Shown one piece after another: positions 1 to 7,482 of a stretch of DNA of 64,000 bases (position 1 is the first letter of the stretch; the number at the start of each line of letters is the position of its first letter). The notes beneath the pieces are model-generated. The model made no database searches, was not told the DNA's origin, and was given only the letters and a program-made list of their open reading frames with translations. The position numbers and the translations under genes were made by a program. Source of the DNA: Actinomyces sp. B33. Its GTDB lineage: Bacteria; Actinomycetota; Actinomycetes; Actinomycetales; Actinomycetaceae. The stretch covers positions 1 to 64,000 of the forward strand of contig NZ_JAMRYR010000005.1 in NCBI RefSeq assembly GCF_028437565.1, in the 5' to 3' direction.

Positions 1-15
1 TGGCGAATTGCGGCC

Positions 16-92
16 CTGCGAGTTCCCGGTCGGTTATGCGACCGGTCTGGACCGCACGATGACGGACGGGCCTCCCAATCATCGACGGTGTC
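16..92. repeat. Dispersed repeat A, copy 1
   Basis: About 77 bases starting at CTGCGAGTTCCCGGTC and ending at the GGTGTC near 92 recur at 888-965 with scattered substitutions. Both copies share CCCAATCATCG near the end. No convincing reading frame follows the similarity, so it is annotated as a non-coding repeat. Its function is unknown. Confidence 0.6.
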
Positions 93-238
93 CGCCCGCG
101 CGCAAGCACCGCCCGATCTGGATCGTACGATGGTGGACTGGACGCTGGCGTGGCGTCCCCGCCCGCGCGCGAACAACGTGGTCTAGACAACACAGTCCAG
201 AAAGCCACAACGGCAAAGCCATCCGACAGCGCCTACCC

Positions 239-436
239 GCGCGTACGGGGTCTGGACCAATCGGCGACCACGCCCACGAGCGGGCCCCGTGTGTTCGTGC
301 GTGTGGGGTTTGGCTGAGGCCTCCGCCGACCCCGCCCACGAGCGGACCCACCTGCCCGCGCGTACGGGGATTGGACCAATCGGCGACCACGCCCACGAGC
401 GGGCCCCGTGTGTTCGTGCGTGTGGGGTTTGGCTGA
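239..436. repeat. Tandem repeat B, two units
   Basis: A unit of about 78 bases beginning GCGCGTACGGGG and running through TGGACCAATCGGCGACC and CCCACGAGCGGGCC lies at about 239-316 and again at about 359-436, a period close to 120. A third, more diverged unit is at about 1866-1942. The two local copies are nearly identical, so the duplication looks recent. No start codon, ribosome site or protein-family match supports coding. Confidence 0.65.
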
Positions 437-600
437 CCCCTGTGCTTCCCCACGTCCGCCAAGCCCCACAGGGCAAGCACATACGCACATGATCGGTTAG
501 CCGCTTCGCAATTTCCCCCGAAAACGAAAAAACCAGCGCGCATACCCGAGGAAACGTTCGTTTTCGAAGGAAAACGTAGGGACGGAGCGTGATGCGGACG
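420..600. repeat. Dispersed repeat C, copy 1
   Basis: The block from TGTGGGGTTTGGCTGACC through GATCGGTTAGCCGC to the GTTTTCGAAGG tract at about 570 recurs almost base for base at about 1932-2105, and its right half recurs at about 1690-1800. It contains an inverted pair, CGAAAACGAA against TTCGTTTTCG, about 30 bases apart. On the minus strand all three copies can be read as a short frame containing FENERFPGYARWFFRF or a close variant, ending in TAA at 497-499 here. Whether this is a peptide or a REP-like structural element cannot be decided from sequence alone. Confidence 0.7.
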
Positions 601-887
601 AGAGGGAGGGCGTGATAGGGACCAAGAGGCAAGGCCCCACCTACAACGGGAACGAACACCCCGACCACCAACCCAACACACCAGGGACAGCCAATCACCC
701 CAAGACGCCAACACCAGCATCAACACCAGCATCAACACCCGGCAATACAAACACCCCTACCCACAAGAACACCGCACGGGCATGCGATGACACACGAACG
801 TGTTCAAGGCCGGAAACGTCTTGAACAGGCTGATCAGTTTTTCGGCCCGCTAAATTCACCTCCTTCCCACCTGGACACACTCCATCT
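601..887. other. Non-coding stretch
   Basis: No supported gene. The stretch has a short imperfect direct repeat (ACCAGCATCAACACC, twice near 712-740). An open frame at 612-824 is rich in Thr, Pro and Asn, lacks a ribosome site and has no recognisable domain, so it is not called. Confidence 0.5.
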
Positions 888-965
888 GCGAGTTCCCGGT
901 CGCGCGAGCGTCGCCCGGTCTGGGTTGCACGATGATGGGCGGGTCTCCCAATCATCGGCGGTGTC
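888..965. repeat. Dispersed repeat A, copy 2
   Basis: Diverged second copy of the element at 16-92. The ends are well conserved (CTGCGAGTTCCCGGTCG at the left, CCCAATCATCGGCGGTGTC at the right) and the middle is less so. Confidence 0.6.
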
Positions 966-1144
966 GGGTTGTTGGGGATGCGTGATCGCAGTGCCGTTCC
1001 GTTCTGCTGTTCCAACACTTCCTCAAAACAGGCACGGATGCGGGCCCCATGGCCGCTTCGCGGCGATCGAATGCAGCGCGCGTTGTCTTCTCAGCTCGAC
1101 GGTTACCATGAAGAGGACCACAACACCGTTGGAAAGGGCGGCTC

Positions 1145-1348
1145 ATGGGAATCGATGACATCAAGAACCAGACTGAAGGAATCCGGGCGAAGGCCGAGGA
1201 TCTCGTGCGAACGACGCTCGCCGATGAGGCGAAATCCGATGAGCTGCTCGACCAAGCGTCCAAAGCCGTGAAGAAAGCAACGGGAGGGCGTTTCGACTCC
1301 ACGGTCGATACCGCCCGTGACGCCGTCGATGAACGCGTCGGCGAATAA
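1145..1348 (+). CDS. Small Rv0909/CsbD-like antitoxin-family protein
   Basis: A 67-residue, highly charged and probably all-helical protein. It begins MGIDDIKNQTEGI and contains a D/K/A-rich helix and a glycine-containing ATGGRFDSTVD segment followed by a second amphipathic helix. This layout matches the MT0933/Rv0909 'antitoxin-like' family and is also reminiscent of CsbD stress proteins. The ATG is preceded by GGAAAGG at a good distance, which fixes the start. It stands alone inside the repeat mosaic, and no toxin-like partner is adjacent, so an antitoxin role is uncertain. A general stress or structural role is equally possible. A strong hairpin at 1391-1422 follows the stop. Confidence 0.65.
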   Translation: MGIDDIKNQTEGIRAKAEDLVRTTLADEAKSDELLDQASKAVKKATGGRFDSTVDTARDAVDERVGE

Positions 1349-1390
1349 GACGACGACATGCGCAACGACTGAATACCAATCGGATACGCA

Positions 1391-1422
1391 GGTGTGGGCC
1401 ACCCAAACGGGCGGCCCACACC
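1391..1422 (+). terminator. Terminator hairpin after the small antitoxin-like gene
   Basis: GGTGTGGGCC (1391-1400) and GGCCCACACC (1413-1422) form a perfect 10-bp stem around a 12-base loop, about 40 bases after the stop codon. Only a CCCTT tail follows, so termination efficiency is uncertain. Confidence 0.6.
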
Positions 1423-1689
1423 CCCTTGCTGGAAAACGCCTTGAGCGGGCTTGCGACAGGAAGCGCCGCAAGAAAGTTCTCTTCTAATACTGGGGTTCGG
1501 CGCCCACCCATTGAAGCCACTTCTTTCGCCTGCACCCGCGGTTCGATTCATCACGCACGCGCGGTTCGACCCGGACTCGCTCGCCTCAATTCGAGACTCC
1601 TGGCGACTGCATGCCCTGCTATGTCCCGCCGATGCTTCCTGCGACCTGCGTCCGCGCTGTTCCACTCCCCGCCCGTGCGTACGTGGTCG

Positions 1690-1800
1690 GGTGACGCTTC
1701 GCTTCCCCGGAAAACGAAAAAACCAGCGCGCATACCCGGGGAAATGTTCGTTTTCGAAGGAAAACATAGAGAAGGAGCGCGATGCGGACGAGAGTGAGGC
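1690..1800. repeat. Dispersed repeat C, copy 2 (right half only)
   Basis: The tract from GACGCTTCGCTTCCCC through GAAAACGAAAAAACCAGCG and GTTCGTTTTCGAAGG to GATGCGGACGAGAG matches 510-600 and 2020-2110. The minus-strand frame reads MFSFENEHFPGYARWFFRF here and continues beyond the point where the other copies stop, because the left boundary differs (1695-1710). Confidence 0.65.
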
Positions 1801-1805
1801 GCGCG

Positions 1806-2110
1806 CGTGTTGGGTTTGGCTGAGGCCTCCGCCGACCCCCACCCACGAGCGCGCCCGCCTGCCCGCGCGTACGGGGTCTGGACCAATCGGCGGCCACGCC
1901 TCGGCCGGGCCAATGACTCCTGCCCATGCGCGTCGGGTTTGGCTGACCCCTGTGCTTCCCCACGTCCGCCAAGCCCCACAGGGCAAGCACATACACACAT
2001 GATCGGTTAACCGCTTCGCAATTTCCCCCGAAAACGAAAAAACCAGCGCGCATACCCGGGGAAACGTTCGTTTTCGAAGGAAAACACAGAGAAGAAACGC
2101 GACACGGACG
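1806..2110. repeat. Dispersed repeats B and C, copy 3
   Basis: This 300-base block repeats the arrangement of 301-600: a B unit (GTTTGGCTGAGGCCTCCGCC, then GCGCGTACGGGGTCTGGACC) followed directly by a C unit (TTTGGCTGACCCCTGTGCTT through GATCGGTTAACCGC to TTTTCGAAGGAAAAC). The conserved order shows that a composite segment was duplicated rather than single elements. The minus-strand stop TAA is kept at 2007-2009. Confidence 0.7.
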
Positions 2111-2327
2111 AAAGCGGGCGCGCGGAAAGGAATGCCAAGCCTGGTCGGCGGCGATTCAGGCCATTGGCGAGGCGCGCGCGGAAAGGGGCGCCGACCGCCG
2201 CCGGGGCGAACCGATGGGGCGCGAGAGCACGTGCGCGGGCAAGGGAGGTCGACGTCTTGTCGGTATCGAAACTGACAGGCGAGAGCACGTGCGGAGAGGG
2301 CTGTGATGGGGCGTACAGCGGTCCCTC

Positions 2328-2356
2328 TTGCGCGTGGGACTTCCGCCCCATAAAGT
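2328..2356 (+). promoter_or_regulatory. Promoter of the FMN reductase gene
   Basis: A TTGCGC (-35, 2328-2333) and TAAAGT (-10, 2351-2356) pair is separated by exactly 17 bases. The region 2350-2385 is unusually AT-rich for this chromosome. Transcription would start near 2363, about 30 bases before the GTG start, with GAGGAG at 2383-2388 as ribosome site. Confidence 0.5.
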
Positions 2357-2393
2357 ATTTGATGTTTCAATAATTTTGTTTTGAGGAGTTCAC

Positions 2394-2951
2394 GTGATCC
2401 GTCTTGGAGTTGTTCTCGGTTCCATCCGCCCCACCCGCATCGGCGCGGATGTCGCCCAGTGGGTCGTCGACCGCGCCAATGCCGTCGAAGGGGTCGGGGC
2501 TGAGCTCGTCGATCTCGCGGCCTTCGACCTGCCGGTCTTCGCCGAGCCAGTGCCGACCGCCATGGCCGCCCCGACCGATCCCGCCGGAGCCGCGTTCAAC
2601 GAGGCTGTCAAGGGCTTCGACGCCATCGTCTTCGTCACCCCGGAGTACAACCACTCGATCCCCGGTGCCTTGAAGAACGCCATCGACTTCCTCGAGCCCT
2701 CCGCCCTCGCCCACAAGGGCGTCGGCCTCGTCGGATACTCCTTCACCGGCGGAATCCGCCCCGTCGAGCACCTGCGTCAGATCCTGTCGAACTTCGAGGC
2801 CGCGGTCGTCAATGCCCAGGTCTCCCTCTCGCTCGTCACCGATTTCGAGAACATGTCCGAGTTCTCCCCGGCCGAGCATCATGCGGACGAGGTGCCGGCC
2901 ATGGTCGAGGCCGTCGTTGCCCGGACGAAGGCCCTCTCCTCCCTTCGCTGA
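2394..2951 (+). CDS. NADPH-dependent FMN reductase family protein
   Basis: A 185-residue flavodoxin-fold oxidoreductase of the NADPH-dependent FMN reductase / NAD(P)H:quinone reductase family (PF03358 type). The N-terminal VLGSIRPTRIGADVAQW is the phosphate-binding loop after the first beta strand. FVTPEYNHSIPGALKNAIDFL is the highly conserved flavin-contact motif. Members are soluble and reduce FMN, quinones, azo compounds or chromate with NAD(P)H; the physiological substrate cannot be told from sequence. The GTG start is set by GAGGAG six bases upstream. Length is typical for the family. It is monocistronic, with its own promoter and a compound terminator hairpin. The last codons are copied into the downstream repeat. 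Confidence 0.9.
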   Translation: MIRLGVVLGSIRPTRIGADVAQWVVDRANAVEGVGAELVDLAAFDLPVFAEPVPTAMAAPTDPAGAAFNEAVKGFDAIVFVTPEYNHSIPGALKNAIDFLEPSALAHKGVGLVGYSFTGGIRPVEHLRQILSNFEAAVVNAQVSLSLVTDFENMSEFSPAEHHADEVPAMVEAVVARTKALSSLR

Positions 2952-3155
2952 TACGCCGTCCTCTTATGGCCCGCAGGGGTGCTCGGTGGTGAGTGCCCCT
3001 GCGGGTTCGGCGTATCCAGGGGCTGAACTAGGGGGTGGGTGTCGCCCGATGGGTATCCTTTCCTCCCTTCGCTGACACGCCGTCCTCTTCCGGCCCGCGG
3101 GGGCACTCGCCATTCGAGTCCTCCCGCGGGTGCGGCGTATTCAGGGGGTGAGCTT
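2935..3155 (+). repeat. Tandem duplication of a gene end plus its terminator
   Basis: The segment TCCTCCCTTCGCTGA, which includes the last codons and stop of the FMN reductase gene, together with the whole terminator hairpin and the GGCTGAACTAGGGGGTGGGT tail, is repeated at about 3060-3155 with a period near 120. In copy 2 the inner stem has drifted to CCCGCGGG/CCCGCGGG (3094-3101, 3123-3130) and the outer stem keeps ACGCCG/CGGCGT, so the pairing was maintained while the bases changed. Confidence 0.75.
2951..3015 (+). terminator. Compound terminator hairpin of the FMN reductase gene
   Basis: ATACGCCG (2951-2958) pairs with CGGCGTAT (3008-3015), and inside it CCCGCAGGGG (2970-2979) pairs with CCCCTGCGGG (2996-3005). 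The structure starts directly at the stop codon and is the likely transcription end. Confidence 0.7.
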
Positions 3156-3689
3156 CGATGTATGGGGGGTGGGTGGGATGTTGTCCGACGGATCCCCTCT
3201 CTGCCTTTCTGACGCGCAGTTCTCTGTTTTCTTCCGATCCGCGGGGATGCTTGGGCGAGCGACTGGGGAGGTGTCGGCGAAGGTTTGTTCTCTTAAAATC
3301 CGCGGGGATGGTCGACTGCTGCGCGTGTCTTAACCGCCGCCATGATGATTCTCTTCCCGTCCGCGAGGCGCTCGAGTGTCAGTGCCTGGGGGTTCGGCGG
3401 ATCCGAGGGGCTTCGGTGTCGGGAGGACGGGGCGGTCGTCGGGTCGCGTGAGGCTCTGCGAAGACTGTGCGATGGGGCGTTGTCGTCTTCTGGCCTGCGG
3501 GATGCCCGGTACCTGGATCGCGGGCCAGTCCTGAGCAGGGCGTCGTCTGCTGACCCCCGGAGGTCCTCGACCGTTGCGCGCGCCTGCGGGAGAGCCCGGA
3601 TGCTGGTGAGTTCTTCGCGCAGGGCAGTGCGACCGTTGCGCGTGCCCGCGGGAGAGTCGCTTCCGGACGGCGGGTCGGACGACGACTGG
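3156..3689. other. Decayed repeat region without genes
   Basis: Further weak copies of the 2935-3155 unit can be traced near 3196-3250 (CTGACGCGC then CCGCGGGGATGC) and near 3355-3420 (CTCTTCCCGTCCGCGAGG then GGGGGTTCGGCGGATCC). A separate direct repeat, CGACCGTTGCGCG followed by GCGGGAGAG, starts at about 3568 and 3630. Nothing here looks coding. Confidence 0.5.
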
Positions 3690-3718
3690 TTGAAAACGAT
3701 TTTCAGCAGGACTAATAT
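3690..3718 (+). promoter_or_regulatory. Zinc-uptake promoter with Zur-type operator
   Basis: TTGAAA (-35, 3690-3695) and TAATAT (-10, 3713-3718) are spaced by 17 bases. The palindrome TGAAAACGATTTTCA (3691-3705) overlaps the -35 box and resembles known actinobacterial and other bacterial Zur boxes (TGAAAA..TTTTCA arms around a short centre). Binding here would block RNA polymerase. The downstream genes are a zinc-type ABC importer, which fits Zur repression under zinc sufficiency. The regulator gene itself is not in the window. Confidence 0.75.
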
Positions 3719-3753
3719 TTCGGGCGTCCGAAAATCTTGAGAGAAAGATCCTT

Positions 3754-4965
3754 ATGCGCGTCGTCAGACCATCCGCCCGCCCCAGCCGATTCCTCGTCTC
3801 CGCCACCGCAGCCCTCGCAGGGGCGGCGGTTCTCAGCGCCTGCGGCCCCGCCGGCACGGACACCGCCGCATCCAGTCAGCCGAACGAGGCGGCCGCCCCC
3901 GCCGGCGACTCCGTCAAGGTCGTCGCCACCACCACCCAGATCTGCGACTACGTCACCCAGATCGCCACCGACTCCTCCGCCGAGGCGACTCTCGCCCTCG
4001 TCAAGACCGCGGCTGATGGGACCTCCTCCACCGCGGGCGCGCCCGCCGACTCCGCGCAGTCCACCATCGAGCTCACCTGCCTCCTGGCGCCCAACGCCTC
4101 GGCCCACGAGCACGAGATGACCCCCCAGCAGACCAAGGCCCTCTCCCAGGCCGACATCATGCTCGTCAACGGCGTCGACCTCGAGCACTTCCTCGACGAC
4201 GCCATCGAATCCTCCGGCTTCCACGGGATCATGGGCGTGACGACCGGCGTCCTGTCGAGCGCCGACATCGACGATCTCGACAAGGTCCTCGCCTCCGAGA
4301 AGAACCTCTCCTACACCGTCGACCGCGGAGCCGCCAAGGTCGAGGTCGCCGAATGGCCCTTCCCGCCCGAGGACGGCGAGGAGGCGGAATTCCGCTTCGA
4401 CCCGCACGTATGGACCAGCCCCAAGAACGCCGCCATCCAGGTCGCCAATATCGGAGACGTCCTCGCCAAGGCCTCCCCCGACAACGCCCAGCTCTTCAAC
4501 TCCCACGTGGAGAAGTACCAGCAGCAGCTCGCCGACCTCGACCAGTGGGCGCAGGAATCCCTCTCCTCGATTCCCGATGAGCACCGCGTCCTGTTCACCT
4601 CGCACGACGCCTTCGGCTACTTCTCGAAGAGCTACGGCATCGAATTCATCGGCGCCGCCCTCTCGGACTTCTCCGAGCAGCAGGACGCCACCGCCGCCCA
4701 CATCGCCGAAGCCGCCGAGCAGGTCAAGGCCTCGGGCGCGACCGCCCTCTTCGCGGAGAACTCCAACAACTCCAAGTCCATCGAGGCCATTGCCAAGGCC
4801 GCCGGCGTCACCGCCGTCATCGGCGACGACGCCCTCTACGGCGACTCGCTCGGCCCGGACGGAACCGAGGGCGAGACCTACGTCGGCTCTATCATTCACA
4901 ATGTGACGACCCTCGTCACCGCCTGGCAGGGGCAGCTCGCGCCGCTCCCCTCCTCGCTCAACTGA
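3754..4965 (+). CDS. znuA: Zinc/manganese ABC transporter substrate-binding lipoprotein (ZnuA/AdcA-like)
   Basis: A 403-residue cluster A-I metal-binding lipoprotein. A signal peptide ends in the lipobox LSAC with lipid-anchored Cys30. Candidate metal ligands in family positions are His118 (in SAHEHE), His218 (in DPHVW), His284 (in TSHDAFGYF) and the acidic pair around Asp358 (VIGDDALYGDS); Glu335 sits in the LFAENSNNS motif. It binds extracellular Zn2+ (or Mn2+) and delivers it to the permeases encoded next. A Ser/Thr/Ala-rich insert near residues 86-100 replaces the His-rich loop seen in many zinc members. The ATG at 3754 follows GAGAAAG. It is first gene of the operon behind the Zur-type operator. 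That operator favours zinc over manganese, but the family alone does not decide. Confidence 0.9.
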   Translation: MRVVRPSARPSRFLVSATAALAGAAVLSACGPAGTDTAASSQPNEAAAPAGDSVKVVATTTQICDYVTQIATDSSAEATLALVKTAADGTSSTAGAPADSAQSTIELTCLLAPNASAHEHEMTPQQTKALSQADIMLVNGVDLEHFLDDAIESSGFHGIMGVTTGVLSSADIDDLDKVLASEKNLSYTVDRGAAKVEVAEWPFPPEDGEEAEFRFDPHVWTSPKNAAIQVANIGDVLAKASPDNAQLFNSHVEKYQQQLADLDQWAQESLSSIPDEHRVLFTSHDAFGYFSKSYGIEFIGAALSDFSEQQDATAAHIAEAAEQVKASGATALFAENSNNSKSIEAIAKAAGVTAVIGDDALYGDSLGPDGTEGETYVGSIIHNVTTLVTAWQGQLAPLPSSLN

Positions 4966-4979
4966 AAGACGACCCATCG

Positions 4980-5726
4980 ATGACCCCCATCCTCCGCTTC
5001 GATCGCGCCGATCTTGGCTACGGGCGAACGCCCGTTCTCACCGGCGTCACCGCATCGCTCGAAGCCGGCCAGGCCCTCGCCCTCATCGGACCCAACGGAT
5101 CCGGGAAGACGACGCTCCTGCGCTCGATCCTCGGCGACGCCGCCGTTCTCGGCGGCTCAGTCGAAGCGGAGGCGGGGGTCATCGGATACGTCCCCCAATC
5201 CGCCGACCTCGACCTCGAATTCCCCGTCACCGCCCGCGAAGTCGTCACCATGGGCGTCTACGGGGAACTCGGGTGGTTCCGGCGCCCCCATCGCGGGCAT
5301 CGCCGCGCGGTCGCCGACGCCCTCGAACGCGTCGGCATGGAGGACCGCGCCGGCCAACGATTCGGACGCCTGTCGGGCGGCCAGCGCCAACGCATTCTCC
5401 TGGCTCGGGCGCTGGTCGCCCGCCCTCGTCTCGTCCTCCTCGACGAGCCCTTCAACGGCCTCGACCAGCCCAACCGCGACGCCCTCCTCGACATCATCAC
5501 CCAGATGAAGGCCGACGGCGTCGGCGTCATCGCCTCCACCCACGACCTGTCCCTGGCCCGGCGCACCTGCGACCTCGCCCTCCTCCTCGCCGGGCGCCAG
5601 ATCGCCTTCGGCCCCCTCGACCGCGTGCTCGACCCGGATCTACTCGCCGCCGCCTACGGGGGAGAACCCGATGCCGTCATCGAGGCGACCGCCGGCCAGC
5701 GCCGCCTGCGCGTCGTCGGCCAATGA
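4980..5726 (+). CDS. znuC: Metal ABC transporter ATP-binding protein (ZnuC-like)
   Basis: A 248-residue cytoplasmic ATPase that powers the metal importer. Walker A is GPNGSGKTT at residues 37-45, the ABC signature LSGGQRQR is at 131-138, and Walker B with catalytic glutamate is LVLLDEP at 151-157. The Q-loop (YVPQSADLDLEFPVTARE) has the sequence typical of the Mn/Zn family, and the H-loop is STHD. It lies 14 bases after the lipoprotein gene, and its stop overlaps the next start (ATGA at 5723-5726), which indicates translational coupling. Length and motifs are normal for the family. Confidence 0.92.
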   Translation: MTPILRFDRADLGYGRTPVLTGVTASLEAGQALALIGPNGSGKTTLLRSILGDAAVLGGSVEAEAGVIGYVPQSADLDLEFPVTAREVVTMGVYGELGWFRRPHRGHRRAVADALERVGMEDRAGQRFGRLSGGQRQRILLARALVARPRLVLLDEPFNGLDQPNRDALLDIITQMKADGVGVIASTHDLSLARRTCDLALLLAGRQIAFGPLDRVLDPDLLAAAYGGEPDAVIEATAGQRRLRVVGQ

Positions 5727-6622
5727 CCATGACCAGCGCGATCTCATGGGCGATCTCGGCCCTCGCCGACGCCATCGCCCCCCTGCCGGTCATCGGGGAC
5801 GCCCTCGGCGCGCCCTACATGATCCGGCCCCTCCTCCTCCTGACCGTCCTCGGCTTCGTCGCCGGCCCCGTCTCCACCGTCGTCAACCTCCGCCGCCTCG
5901 AGTTCAACGCCGAGGCCATGGTCCACTCCGTGTTCCCCGGCATCGTCGTCGGCGCCATCGTCGGCGGGACCGACATGATCGTCCCGGGCGCCGCGCTCGC
6001 GGCCGTCCTCGTCACCATCGCCCTGACCGCCGCCAGCCGCCGCGCCGCCGTCTCCGAGGGAGCCGCGGCCGTCATCCTGACGACCTTCTTCTCCGCCGGC
6101 ATCATCATCTCCCTGAAGAAGGGCGACATGTCCGGCCAGCTCGAGGCCCTGATGTTCGGCCGACTCCTCGAGATCACCGACCACCGGCTCGCCCAGTCCC
6201 TCCTCGTGTGCCTCGTCGCCCTCGTCCTCATCGCGGTGACCTGGAAGGAGCAGGTCTTCGTCGCCCACGACCGCGCCGGCGCCGGCGCCGCCGGGATCAG
6301 CCTCCTCACCGTCGACATCATCATCAACATCTGCATCGGGGCGATCGTCGTCGCCGCCTCCAGCGCCGTCGGCGTCCTCCTCGTCGTCGGATTCCTCATC
6401 GTCCCCGGGGCCGCCGCCCGCCTCCTGGCATCGACCAGCCGCGTCATGGCGATCGGGGCAGCAGTCGCCGGCATCACCGGAGGATGGGCGGGGATCGCCC
6501 TCATGCTCGCCCCCACCCCCCGCCCCGTCTCCCCCCAGGCTGCCGTCGCCCTGTGCGTCCTCGCCGTCTTCGGGGCCTGCCTCATCGCCTCGCGGATCCG
6601 GACACCGGGAGGGGCCCGATGA
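5723..6622 (+). CDS. Metal ABC transporter permease 1 (ZnuB/MntB family)
   Basis: A 299-residue polytopic membrane protein of the ABC-3 family, with about eight hydrophobic segments. The FNAEAMVHSVFPGIVVG and VGFLIVPGAAARLLA motifs are characteristic of zinc/manganese permeases. The start is chosen at the ATG overlapping the znuC stop; a second ATG two codons later is also possible. It probably pairs with the following permease to form a heterodimeric channel, as in Sit/Mnt-type importers, instead of the single homodimeric ZnuB of E. coli. Confidence 0.88.
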   Translation: MTMTSAISWAISALADAIAPLPVIGDALGAPYMIRPLLLLTVLGFVAGPVSTVVNLRRLEFNAEAMVHSVFPGIVVGAIVGGTDMIVPGAALAAVLVTIALTAASRRAAVSEGAAAVILTTFFSAGIIISLKKGDMSGQLEALMFGRLLEITDHRLAQSLLVCLVALVLIAVTWKEQVFVAHDRAGAGAAGISLLTVDIIINICIGAIVVAASSAVGVLLVVGFLIVPGAAARLLASTSRVMAIGAAVAGITGGWAGIALMLAPTPRPVSPQAAVALCVLAVFGACLIASRIRTPGGAR

Positions 6623-7470
6623 CCGGCCTGTGGCAGATCCTCGCGCTCCCCGGACTCGAAGTCGTCCTCGTCGGCGCCCTCGCCGGCCTCGTCGGAGTTC
6701 TCGCCGTCCTCGACCAGCGCGTCTTCTTCGCCGAATCCGTCACCCACGGAGCCTTCCCCGGAGCCGTCCTCGGCGTCGTCATCGGCGCTGCCGTCGGGCT
6801 CGACCACCGCCAGCTCTCCCTCGTGCTCTTCGTCGGGGCCTTCCTCATGTGCCTGCCGCTGGCCTGGCTCATGCGCGCCCTCGCCGCCCGCCCGGGCATC
6901 TCCTCCCAGGCCGCCGCCGGCGTCGTCCTCACCCTCGGATTCGCCCTCGGGTACTTCCTCGCCACGTGGTTCGCGCCCCTGCCGATCCAGGTCTCCGGAT
7001 TCCTCACCGGCTCCGTCCTGACCGTCAACGCCGTCGACGCGGGCGCCGCCGGACTGTGCCTCGTGGGAGCCCTGGTCCTCGCCGCCGCCCGCGGGCGCCG
7101 CCTTCTCCTCCACTGCTTCGACCCCAGCGCCCAGGGCCCCCGCGCCCGGCGCCGCCACGAGGCGACGATCCTCCTCGTCATCCTCATCACCGTCGTCGTC
7201 CTCATCCCCGCCGTCGGCACCGTCCTGTCGATCGCCCTCATCGCCGCGCCCGCCGTCGGCCTCAAAGGACTCGTTCCCTCGCTGCGGGCCTACGTCATCG
7301 CCGCGCCCGCCTGCGGCGCCCTGATCTCCACCACGGGACTCGGCATCGCCGTCGCCGCCGACCTGTCCGCCGGAGGATCCATCGCCGTCGCCGCCGGAGT
7401 CTTCTGCCTCGCCTGCCTCGGCATCGCCCGCATGCGCGCCGCCGACATGACGAGCGGACCGCGCCGATGA
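6619..7470 (+). CDS. Metal ABC transporter permease 2 (ZnuB/MntB family)
   Basis: A 283-residue ABC-3 family membrane protein whose ATG overlaps the stop of permease 1 (ATGA). RVFFAESVTHGAFPGAVLG aligns with the VHSVFPG region of permease 1 and is the expected coupling motif. About eight transmembrane helices are visible, and a short basic cytoplasmic loop (GPRARRRHEAT) follows the fifth or sixth. The two permeases are only moderately similar, so the tandem is an old duplication kept as a heterodimer. No terminator separates it from rsmI, which starts 12 bases later. Confidence 0.88.
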   Translation: MTGLWQILALPGLEVVLVGALAGLVGVLAVLDQRVFFAESVTHGAFPGAVLGVVIGAAVGLDHRQLSLVLFVGAFLMCLPLAWLMRALAARPGISSQAAAGVVLTLGFALGYFLATWFAPLPIQVSGFLTGSVLTVNAVDAGAAGLCLVGALVLAAARGRRLLLHCFDPSAQGPRARRRHEATILLVILITVVVLIPAVGTVLSIALIAAPAVGLKGLVPSLRAYVIAAPACGALISTTGLGIAVAADLSAGGSIAVAAGVFCLACLGIARMRAADMTSGPRR

Positions 7471-7482
7471 GACGATGAGACG

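Noticed and set aside
239-450. Direct repeats that might suggest a CRISPR array
   Set aside because: Only two to three units of about 78 bases with long, non-uniform spacing and no cas genes nearby.
1525-1575. tRNA-like GGTTCGATTC and GGTTCGACCC
   Set aside because: No acceptor, D or anticodon stems can be formed around either T-loop-like sequence.
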